Source of the DNA: CAZTHL01 sp964613585
GTDB lineage: Bacteria; Pseudomonadota; Alphaproteobacteria; DSM-16000; Inquilinaceae
Length of the DNA: 11,693 bases
Assembly (NCBI GenBank): GCA_964613585.1
Contig: CAZTHL010000106.1
Span: forward strand, 1-11,693
Direction of reading: 5' to 3'
Numbering within the stretch: the first letter of the stretch is position 1; every line of letters starts with the position of its first letter. Shown here piece by piece: positions 5,033-11,084 of this stretch. The notes under the pieces were generated by a model. It saw only the letters and a list, made by a program, of their open reading frames with translations. It made no database searches and had not been told where the DNA came from. The position numbers and the translations under genes are program-made.

Positions 5033-7369
5033 ATGATCAACAGACAGGCAACAGCGGAATCGGTCCCACCTGATCCGGCCCCCCTCGGTCGGCGGTGCCG
5101 GAGGCCGGTCCTGGGCGCCGTGGCGCTGGCGGCTGCGTGCCTGGTCACCCCGGGCTGCAGCTTCCTCACGCCCCTGCCCGAGGAGACCGGCCTGGACGAC
5201 CGGCTGTCCGCCATCCCGACCGCGGAGGTGCCGGTTCAGGCGCCGGTCACGATCCACTGGGACGAGCGTCAAATCCCGTTCATCGTGGCCGAGCATGACG
5301 AGGATGCGGCCGTCGCCCTCGGCATCGTCCACGCGCATCTGCGTCTCGGCATGATGGAGCTGGGACGCCGGCTGGCCCAGGGCCGGCTGTCGGAGATGGT
5401 GGGGCCGCCGGGCGTCGACGTGGACCAGGCCATCCGCATCCTCGACGTCGACCACGCCGTGCCGGCGATCCTCGACCAGATGCCCGATGAGACCCGCCGT
5501 TGGCTGGAGAGCTTCGTCCGCGGCCTGAACCACTACCAGGCCGGCGTGGCCGTTCTGCCCCATGAGCACCGGGTGGTCGCCATCGAGCCCGAGCCGTGGA
5601 CGGTGGCCGATCTCCTCATCTTCGGACGGCTGGCCTCGTCGGACGCCAACTGGTCGATCTGGCGCACCCTGCTGCCGCTGCGACAGCGCGAGGACTGGCC
5701 CGAGATCTGGGCGCAGCTTGCCGAGACCGGGTTCGGCTCGGTGGTGAGCTTCGAGGGGATGGAGCTCGACGATGTCGACGAGGTGATCGGCGGCCTGCGG
5801 CTTTCCGGCAGCAACGCCATCGCCGTCGGCCCGGCACGCAGCGAGACGGGCTCGGCGCTGTTCTCGGCCGACCCGCACCTGGGCTATCTGGCGCCGAACA
5901 TCTGGCTGCTGGCCGGCCTCAAGTCGCCGTCGTTCCACGTCGTCGGCCTGATGCCGACCGGGCTGCCGTTCTTCGCGCTCGGCCGCAATCCCGACATCGC
6001 CTGGGGCGGCACCAACATGTACGCCGCGTCCAGCTCCTTCTACGACCTGTCGGGCGTCGATCCCGCCGAGATCGAGGCGAAGACCGAGACAATCCGGGTC
6101 CGCTTCAGCGGCGATGAGACGGTGACCGTGCGGCGGACCCGCTGGGGACCGGTGATCTCCGACATCGAGGGGATCGCCGCGCTGGAGACGCCGGACATCG
6201 CGCTGCGCTGGGTCGGCCATCTGCCGAGCGACGAGGTGACGGCCATGCTGGGCGTCAACCGCGCCGCGAGCTTCGAGGAGTTCCGCGCCGCGCTCGGCAG
6301 CTTTGCCGTCTCAGGCATCAACATGCTGTACGCCGATCGCGCCGGCAATATCGGCCAGGCCCAGGCCGTGCGGGTGCCGCGGCGGGAGAACACGCTGCCG
6401 CCAGACATCATCCGGCCGCCCGAGGCGGTCGAGCCGGCCTGGGCCGCCTTCGCCGACGCCACCACCCTGCCGGTCGGATTCAATCCAGCGGCCGGCTATA
6501 TCGCCAGCGCCAACAACCGCCCGGCCGAGGGCGAGGTGCCGGTCGGCCTGTTCTTCTCAACCGACGACCGGATCGACCGGATCCGGCAGCTCATGGACCA
6601 GCGGGGCACCGTCGGCCTCGAGGATCTGCGGGCGATGCAGCGGGACGTCTACATGCAGGGCTCGGTAGACCTGCGCGACGCCCTGATCGGCAAGATCGAC
6701 GGGTACGGCATCGATCGGGAGGTCTCCGGCACGGAGCGGGCGATCCTCGAGCGCATGCGCGCCTGGGACGGGCATTACCGGGTTGATTCCCGGGGGGCTG
6801 CGGCGTTCGAGCTGTTCCTCACCGGCTTCGGCGAGGCTCTTTACGCCGCGGAGTTCGACCAGCTTGACCTGACCAGCCTGACCGACGTGATCGGCGTGGA
6901 GTTCAAGGTGCTGGCCGACCTGGAGGACGGGGACCGCGCCGTCCTGGAGCCGGCGCTGCGGCAGGGCCTCCGGACCGCCGGCGGACGGCTCGACGGCGTC
7001 GACACCTGGGGCGATCTGCACCGGCTTGAGCTGGTCCACCCCTTCGCCGCCCTTCCTTTCGTCGGCGGCCGCTACCGGTATGGAGATCGTCCGATCGGCG
7101 GCAGCACGCAGACGCTGATGAAGGCCGGCCACCGCCGCTCGGGCGAGGAGTATCGGGCGCTGTACGGCGCGGGCGCACGCTTCCTGGCGGACCTGTCGGA
7201 CCCGGACGCCAACTATTTTGTGCTCCTGGGCGGCCAGGACGGCTGGTTCAACAGCCCCAGCTTCATGGACCAGGTGGATCTCTGGTTCGCCGGCGAATAT
7301 GTGCGGCTGCCGCTTACCGTGGAGGCGGCGCAGGACCGGGCCGTCCGATCCATGACGCTGCGGCCGTGA
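5033..7369 (+). CDS. Penicillin-acylase-family Ntn hydrolase (S45), exported
   Basis: The 778-residue precursor is of normal length for penicillin acylase-family enzymes, which cleave amide bonds of beta-lactams, acyl-homoserine lactones or other N-acyl compounds after splitting themselves into alpha and beta chains. The N-terminus has an Arg-rich stretch (RRCRRP, 20-25) and a hydrophobic core ending TPGC, so it may be a lipoprotein anchored at Cys42 (the lipobox is imperfect, Thr at -3) or simply periplasmic. The predicted nucleophile is Ser260, preceded by Gly259 (LSG-SN), which would become residue 1 of the beta chain. His282 in DPHL is beta-23, the conserved family spacing. INMLYAD (Asn430), GNIGQ and ASANNRP (Asn494/495, about beta-235) follow in the family order. 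I chose the ATG at 5033 because the open frame extends well upstream through the non-coding gap and helicase remnant without homology. Substrate cannot be inferred. Confidence 0.9.
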   Translation: MINRQATAESVPPDPAPLGRRCRRPVLGAVALAAACLVTPGCSFLTPLPEETGLDDRLSAIPTAEVPVQAPVTIHWDERQIPFIVAEHDEDAAVALGIVHAHLRLGMMELGRRLAQGRLSEMVGPPGVDVDQAIRILDVDHAVPAILDQMPDETRRWLESFVRGLNHYQAGVAVLPHEHRVVAIEPEPWTVADLLIFGRLASSDANWSIWRTLLPLRQREDWPEIWAQLAETGFGSVVSFEGMELDDVDEVIGGLRLSGSNAIAVGPARSETGSALFSADPHLGYLAPNIWLLAGLKSPSFHVVGLMPTGLPFFALGRNPDIAWGGTNMYAASSSFYDLSGVDPAEIEAKTETIRVRFSGDETVTVRRTRWGPVISDIEGIAALETPDIALRWVGHLPSDEVTAMLGVNRAASFEEFRAALGSFAVSGINMLYADRAGNIGQAQAVRVPRRENTLPPDIIRPPEAVEPAWAAFADATTLPVGFNPAAGYIASANNRPAEGEVPVGLFFSTDDRIDRIRQLMDQRGTVGLEDLRAMQRDVYMQGSVDLRDALIGKIDGYGIDREVSGTERAILERMRAWDGHYRVDSRGAAAFELFLTGFGEALYAAEFDQLDLTSLTDVIGVEFKVLADLEDGDRAVLEPALRQGLRTAGGRLDGVDTWGDLHRLELVHPFAALPFVGGRYRYGDRPIGGSTQTLMKAGHRRSGEEYRALYGAGARFLADLSDPDANYFVLLGGQDGWFNSPSFMDQVDLWFAGEYVRLPLTVEAAQDRAVRSMTLRP

Positions 7370-7575
7370 GCGGCCCGCATCGAGCGGAGGCGGCGCGGCG
7401 CCGGCGTACTCGGCGAACGGGCGGTGGCAGGGTAGGCGGCCGCGCCTCCTGCCGAGCCGGCGGGTGCTTGCGTCGGCTCGGCGGCAACATACCGGCGAGC
7501 CGTCGGTCTCGGCCATTCACGAGCTGCGCTGCCCCCGCCTTGCTTGCCCTTGCAGTCAAAGCAAGCCCCGGACGA

Positions 7576-7662
7576 GGCACCGGCCCGCTCCCCGGCCACC
7601 CCCAGCGTACTGTCGCTGGGTGGCCGGGGAGCGGGCCGGCGATGCCACTTGAGCCGGAAACG
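7576..7662. repeat. Long palindromic repeat element, copy 1
   Basis: A very long hairpin: the arms at 7580-7607 and 7614-7639 pair over 26 bp with a 2-nt bulge and a six-base loop (TACTGT). They are followed by a conserved tail ending CCGGAAACG. The same element, in the same orientation, occurs at 9012-9108. It lies directly downstream of arsH on the minus strand and downstream of the acylase on the plus strand, so it could end both transcripts, although no clear T-run follows. The rest of this gap (7370-7575) holds nothing I can identify. It is REP- or MITE-like in character; the family is not known to me. Confidence 0.85.
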
Positions 7663-7670
7663 CTCTCGTC

Positions 7671-8411
7671 TTAGAGGGACCGCTGGTTGACGCGCCGTGA
7701 CAGCTCCGCCGCGCTCTCCCGGCGCTCGCTGTAGCGATCGACCAGGTAGGCGGCACGGTCCCGGGTCAGGACGGTGAGCTTCATGAGCTCCTCGACCACG
7801 TCGACGATGCGCTCGTAGTAGGGCGACGGCTTCATGCGGTCATTGTCGTCGAACTCCAGGAAGGCCTTCGGCACCGACGACTGGTTGGGGATCGTGATCA
7901 GGCGCATCCACCGCCCCAGAAGGCGGAGCTGGTTGACAGCGTTGAAGCTCTGCGAGCCGCCGCTGACCTGCATGACCGCCAGGGTCTTGCCCTGGGTCGG
8001 GCGCACCGCGCCGAGCGACAGGGGAATCCAGTCGATCTGCGCCTTCATGACGCCGGTCATGGCGCCGTGGCGCTCGGGCGAGCACCAGACCATGCCCTCG
8101 CACCAGGTCGCCAGGTCGCGCAGCTCCACGACCTTCGGGTGGTCGGCGTCGGTGTCGTCGGGGAGCGGCAGGCCGGAGGGGTTGAAGGTCTTCGTCTCGG
8201 CCCCGAGGCGGCGCAGGATGCGGGCCGCCTCCTCGGTCACGAGACGGCTGAACGACCGCGAGCGCAGCGACCCGTACAGCAGCAGGATGCGCGGCGGATG
8301 CCGGCTCGGCTCGACGGCGAGAAGCCGGGCCGCATCGATCGGCCGGAAGCAGTCCTCGTCCAGGTTCGGGGTCAGGTCCGTGGTGTCAGGCAACGCGTCG
8401 GCCCTCGGCAT
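7671..8411 (-). CDS. arsH: ArsH, NADPH-dependent FMN reductase of arsenic resistance
   Basis: The 246-residue protein is a flavodoxin-like FMN reductase. In the family, ArsH oxidises trivalent organoarsenicals or acts as an NADPH:FMN/quinone reductase in arsenic and oxidative-stress defence, in the cytoplasm. The FMN phosphate-binding loop is YGSLRSRSFSR (46-56). The diagnostic block WCSPERHGAMTG (109-120) runs on to MKAQIDWIPLSLGAVRPTQGK, and QVSGGSQSFNAVNQLRLLGRWMR and IPNQSSVPKAF follow, all strongly conserved in ArsH. The N-terminal LTPNLDEDCFRP is also family-typical and supports the ATG at 8411, which lies inside arsC, giving a 26-nt overlap and suggesting translational coupling. The stop is followed within about 10 bases by the palindromic element. 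Confidence 0.95.
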   Translation of the reverse strand: MPRADALPDTTDLTPNLDEDCFRPIDAARLLAVEPSRHPPRILLLYGSLRSRSFSRLVTEEAARILRRLGAETKTFNPSGLPLPDDTDADHPKVVELRDLATWCEGMVWCSPERHGAMTGVMKAQIDWIPLSLGAVRPTQGKTLAVMQVSGGSQSFNAVNQLRLLGRWMRLITIPNQSSVPKAFLEFDDNDRMKPSPYYERIVDVVEELMKLTVLTRDRAAYLVDRYSERRESAAELSRRVNQRSL

Positions 8412-8805
8412 CGATGATCAGGGTGCCGTCCTCCTTGTGGACCGGTCCTGGAGGCAGGCGATCGAGCAGATCGAGAACGGTCTCGCTGGGCCGGCACAGA
8501 CGGACCCCCTTGGGCGAGCAGACGATCGGCCGGTTGACCAGGACCGGATGCGCAACCATGGCGTCAAGCAGGCTGTCGTCCTCGACCGCGGGATCGAGAA
8601 GGCCGAGCTCCCGGGCCGGCGACTTCGTGGTGCGCAGCGCCTGCCGCGGGGTCAGGCCGGCGGCGGCGAGCAGCCCCAGCAGCTGGGGCCGCGTCCAGCC
8701 CGTCTCGAGGTACTCGATGACCGTGGGGGTGATCCCCGACGCCTCGATCATCGCCAGCACATTGCGCGAGGTGCCGCAGTCGGGATTGTGATGGATGACG
8801 ATCAT
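8386..8805 (-). CDS. arsC: Glutaredoxin-dependent arsenate reductase
   Basis: The 139-residue protein is the R773/E. coli-type ArsC, which reduces arsenate to arsenite using glutathione and glutaredoxin. The catalytic Cys10 sits in HHNPDCGTSRN, with His6 before it, and the three arsenate-binding arginines are present as Arg58 (LR), Arg92 (NRPIV) and Arg105 (CRPSE). The spacing matches the plasmid R773 enzyme with a constant offset of two. The C-terminal KEDG motif is also typical. The length is normal and no key residue is missing. AGAGG lies 5 nt before the ATG. It is the first gene of an arsC-arsH pair. No arsR, arsenite pump gene or glutaredoxin is present beside it in this window. Its likely promoter zone abuts or overlaps a MITE-like element (8843-8984). 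Confidence 0.95.
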   Translation of the reverse strand: MIVIHHNPDCGTSRNVLAMIEASGITPTVIEYLETGWTRPQLLGLLAAAGLTPRQALRTTKSPARELGLLDPAVEDDSLLDAMVAHPVLVNRPIVCSPKGVRLCRPSETVLDLLDRLPPGPVHKEDGTLIIDAEGRRVA

Positions 8806-8842
8806 CCGTGCCTCTGCTTGCGTGGCCTTGAGGAAGCAGCCT

Positions 8843-8984
8843 AGCAGTCTGTCGGATTAGGCTGAACGCCGGAACAATCTTGCGCCTTGGGCCGGGCAGA
8901 TTTACAATTCAGCCGTCAGCGCCGCCCTCGGCGAACGAACATTTCACAGCGTGGCCGATTTCCGCCCAAAGCCGACAGACTGCT
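8843..8984. mobile_element. MITE-like element or IS remnant with 13-bp perfect terminal inverted repeats
   Basis: AGCAGTCTGTCGG at 8843-8855 is exactly repeated in reverse complement at 8972-8984, and weaker similarity continues inward (about 7 of the next 11 bases). The 142-bp interval has no gene. Short length, perfect terminal repeats and location in an intergenic region fit a MITE or an internally deleted IS. The ends resemble those of some DDE-type insertion sequences, but I cannot name one. Flanks CTAG and CTCG do not give a clear target duplication. Confidence 0.6.
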
Positions 8985-8988
8985 CGAG

Positions 8989-9108
8989 CGTTTCCGCGTG
9001 ACGCGGAATCAGGCACCGGCCCGCTCCCGCGCCCGGCCACCCCGAGTACCCTGTCGTTGGGTGGCCGGGCGGGGGAGCGGGCCGGCGATTCCACTTAACC
9101 CGGAAACG
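8989..9108. repeat. Long palindromic repeat element, copy 2 (with outer arms)
   Basis: The core hairpin has 27-nt arms at 9016-9042 and 9059-9085 with one mismatch and a 16-nt loop. The sequence matches copy 1 at 7576-7662, including the loop motif (GTAC...CTGTCG) and the CCGGAAACG tail. Relative to copy 1 both arms are longer in the same place (CCCGCGCCCGG / CCGGGCGGGGG), so pairing is kept. This copy also has an outer pair: CGTTTCCG at 8989-8996 with CGGAAACG at 9101-9108, and GGAATC (9005-9010) near GATTCC. Copy 1 has no matching left outer arm. Confidence 0.85.
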
Positions 9109-9506
9109 TACCGGTAGCATGCCGCTATCGGATCCCGCCGCTACCCGATATCGGGCACGCAAGCGGCACCGATCAAGCCGCACCGATGATGAGCCGGGGG
9201 CGCGGCAGCGGCGCGCCCGCCCGTCCTGCCGCCGGTCGGGCCCGTCGCGGCGCCGGAATGACCGTTTCCGGCCGCGCGCGGCCGGTCCAAGGCATGACGG
9301 CTCCGGCTTTTGCCGCCTTGACGCACCTGTCTTGACGGCGCCGCCTCTTCGTTCGGCCCGGCCGGGCTGAGGTCGGTGCCGATATCGCGGTGGAGGCGCG
9401 CCACGCCGGGGGCAGGCCCCGAGCGGCAACCCCGCCGCCGCCTGCTCCGGCGCCGCCCGCCGCTCGAGTGTCGAGCGGAGCGGGAAAGGCGACCGGTCGT
9501 GCCGGC
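9109..9506. other. Non-coding stretch, no supported gene
   Basis: GC-rich DNA between the palindromic element and the HxlR gene's stop. Short open frames on both strands translate to Arg/Pro/Ala-rich sequence with no domain. Several short GC palindromes occur but nothing rises above background. No tRNA-like cloverleaf or terminator with a T-run was seen. Confidence 0.55.
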
Positions 9507-10001
9507 TCATCGCTCCCGGTCGCCGGCGGTTGCACGGATCCGTGTGATCGCCTGATCCACCGCAACAATCTTACCGTCCTCATCGATGAGCGCTGCCTTG
9601 AGCGCCTTGCCGCTGGCCTGGTCGACAATGTCCACCGGGCCCGGACCGCCCACTATATGGGCCTCGCTCCACTGGGTCAGCGCGATGAAGCTCAAGGCGA
9701 GGCCGCGGCCCTTGTCCGTCAGCCCGTAGCCGTGCCTCTTGCGATCGCCGGCTTCCTGGTACGGACGCTTCTCGAGAAGACCACGGATGATCAGCTTGCT
9801 CAGCCGATCGGTCAGCACCGACCGCGGAATGCCCAGGTCCTCACGGATGTCCTCATGGCGCATGACCCCGTAGAAGGCTTCCCGCAGGATCAGCATGGAC
9901 CATCGGTCTCCGATATCCTCCACCGCAAGGGCGAGGGCACACGCCTCCTTCGGCACCGGCGCCCGCCGGCGAACCGATGGCAATGGATCTGAGTTTGACA
10001 T
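9507..10001 (-). CDS. HxlR-family winged-helix transcriptional regulator
   Basis: The 164-residue product has one HxlR-type winged helix-turn-helix domain at about residues 18-115: CALALAVEDIGDRWSMLILREAFYGVMRHEDI, then LGIPRSVLTDRLSKLIIRGLLEKRPYQ as the recognition region, and YGLTDKGRGLALSFIALTQW as the wing and final helix. An N-terminal cysteine (Cys21) precedes the domain as in many family members, some of which sense redox or electrophiles. The tail of about 50 residues after it is not recognised. It is divergent from the membrane/SRPBCC gene 116 bp away, the usual arrangement for an HxlR repressor and its target. No Shine-Dalgarno is visible, and a -10-like TTATCT lies about 8 nt before the ATG, so translation may be leaderless. 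A perfect palindrome covers the start codon, suggesting self-repression. Confidence 0.9.
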   Translation of the reverse strand: MSNSDPLPSVRRRAPVPKEACALALAVEDIGDRWSMLILREAFYGVMRHEDIREDLGIPRSVLTDRLSKLIIRGLLEKRPYQEAGDRKRHGYGLTDKGRGLALSFIALTQWSEAHIVGGPGPVDIVDQASGKALKAALIDEDGKIVAVDQAITRIRATAGDRER

Positions 10002-10013
10002 ACGAACTCAGAT
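9987..10013. promoter_or_regulatory. Probable HxlR operator: 9-bp perfect inverted repeat across the start codon
   Basis: ATCTGAGTT (9987-9995) and AACTCAGAT (10005-10013) are exact reverse complements separated by nine bases, a centre-to-centre distance of 18 bp, suitable for a dimeric winged-helix protein. The palindrome contains the HxlR start codon (9999-10001, minus), a TTGACA at 9995-10000 on the plus strand, and part of the minus-strand -10 candidate TTATCT (10015 down to 10010). Binding here could block both divergent transcripts. Role as the HxlR site is inference from position and symmetry. Confidence 0.6.
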
Positions 10014-10036
10014 AAGGCAGACAGGTGTGGGTCCAA
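10010..10036 (-). promoter_or_regulatory. Candidate promoter of the HxlR gene
   Basis: On the minus strand TTGGAC (10036-10031) and TTATCT (10015-10010) form a candidate pair with a 15-nt spacer, shorter than the usual 17. The transcription start would fall within a few bases of the ATG at 10001, consistent with the lack of a ribosome-binding site. It partly overlaps the palindrome. Confidence 0.35.
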
Positions 10037-10117
10037 AACATGGACTCAGGATCGGGCCGTGCTCGACGCCCGAGTTCCCGAACCGGCCACTCCTGACGCC
10101 AAGCCCGCGGAGACCCC

Positions 10118-11020
10118 ATGCTCCCCCGATCCTCGGCCGTTCTCCGACTGGCTCTTGCGATCAACCTTGCGTTCTCGCTGATCTGCGGCGTCGCCTCGGC
10201 GCTGTATGCACCGGCCGTCGCCCATGCGATCGGCGCGTTCCCGGCCTGGACAATGACGGCCCTGGGGATTGGCTTGGTCCTGTTCGCGACCGGCATCGGC
10301 TGGACTCTTGCGCGCCTTCGGATCGGCCGAGCGCTGCTCATCTCGGCGCTGGATCTGGTCTGGGTTCTCGTCACCGTGCCGATGACGGTCGTGCCCGGGC
10401 TGCTTACGCCCCTGGGAGCCGTGATCGTTCTCACGATCGCAGGGATCGTGGGCGTGCTTGGCGTGCTCCAGCTGGCAGGCATTCGTCTCATGCTGAGCGT
10501 CCCGACGAGGCATGCGGGCGAGCATCGGCATTGCGTCCGCGTGCGCAGCGCCGTTGACCCGGACAAGCTCTGGGCGGTCATTCGAGACCTCGGCAGCATC
10601 TCGCGCTACAGCGCGGGGTTGAGCGCCTCACGTCTTGAAGGCGGCGGTGACATTGTTCCCGGTGCCGTGCGGGTATGCACCAATCACCGGCAGCAGAGCT
10701 GGGCGGAGGAGGTCGTCGCGATCGATAACGCCGCCCGGTTCGTGGTGTTTCGCTTCCGCTCCGAGGCCGAGGACTTCCCGTTCCCGCTTGCGGCGTTGAC
10801 GGGGGGATGGACCGTGACGCCCGGCGAACGGGGCAGCTCTCGTGTCGAGGTGTGGTGGACGGTCAGGCCGAGGCAGCGTTGGCTCGGCTGGCTGGTGGTG
10901 GCCCTGATGACCATACCGCTCGACCGCGACCTGCCGCGCATCATTGCCGCGATGGAAGCCGAGACGACGGGCTTGAAACGGCCGAGAAAGGCCGGGGGGC
11001 TCGCCTTCGGCTATTGCTGA
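10118..11020 (+). CDS. Membrane protein with four N-terminal TM helices and a C-terminal SRPBCC (START-like) domain
   Basis: The 300-residue protein has four hydrophobic segments (about 8-30, 44-65, 71-95 and 98-121), then a soluble domain (about 136-282) that looks like an SRPBCC/polyketide cyclase-type ligand-binding fold: HRHCVRVRSAVDPDKLWAVIRDLGSISRYS at its start, a beta-rich middle (GAVRVCTNHRQQSWAEEVV, ARFVVFRFR), a SSRVEVWWTVRP strand, and the long C-terminal helix DLPRIIAAMEAE. SRPBCC domains bind hydrophobic small molecules or lipids. A GGAG lies 5 nt before the ATG. It is divergent from the HxlR gene, so it is the obvious candidate for control by that protein, perhaps in response to a membrane-active compound. 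A plus-strand TTGACA (9995-10000) has no good -10 at 17 nt. The joined architecture is not one I recognise as a named family; the function is unknown. Confidence 0.8.
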   Translation: MLPRSSAVLRLALAINLAFSLICGVASALYAPAVAHAIGAFPAWTMTALGIGLVLFATGIGWTLARLRIGRALLISALDLVWVLVTVPMTVVPGLLTPLGAVIVLTIAGIVGVLGVLQLAGIRLMLSVPTRHAGEHRHCVRVRSAVDPDKLWAVIRDLGSISRYSAGLSASRLEGGGDIVPGAVRVCTNHRQQSWAEEVVAIDNAARFVVFRFRSEAEDFPFPLAALTGGWTVTPGERGSSRVEVWWTVRPRQRWLGWLVVALMTIPLDRDLPRIIAAMEAETTGLKRPRKAGGLAFGYC

Positions 11021-11084
11021 CCCCGGCAGACCCCGGTCGTGTCCCGGGACGTGGTGTCGGGGACCTGTGGTCGGCGCGGTGTCC

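Noticed and set aside
6557..7516. 319-codon minus-strand frame opposite the acylase C-terminus
   Set aside because: No recognisable motif and it overlaps a well-supported acylase region.
9390..9992. 200-codon plus-strand open frame opposite the HxlR gene
   Set aside because: Antisense shadow; the minus strand encodes a clear HxlR winged helix.
9995..10023. Full sigma70 promoter for the SRPBCC gene built on TTGACA at 9995-10000
   Set aside because: The -35 is perfect but no acceptable -10 occurs at 16-18 nt (CAGACA at best), so I report only the -35-like match within the operator.
11041..11050. Palindrome GTCCCGGGAC after the SRPBCC gene as a terminator
   Set aside because: Only a 10-bp self-complementary site with no loop and no T-run; expected at this GC content.
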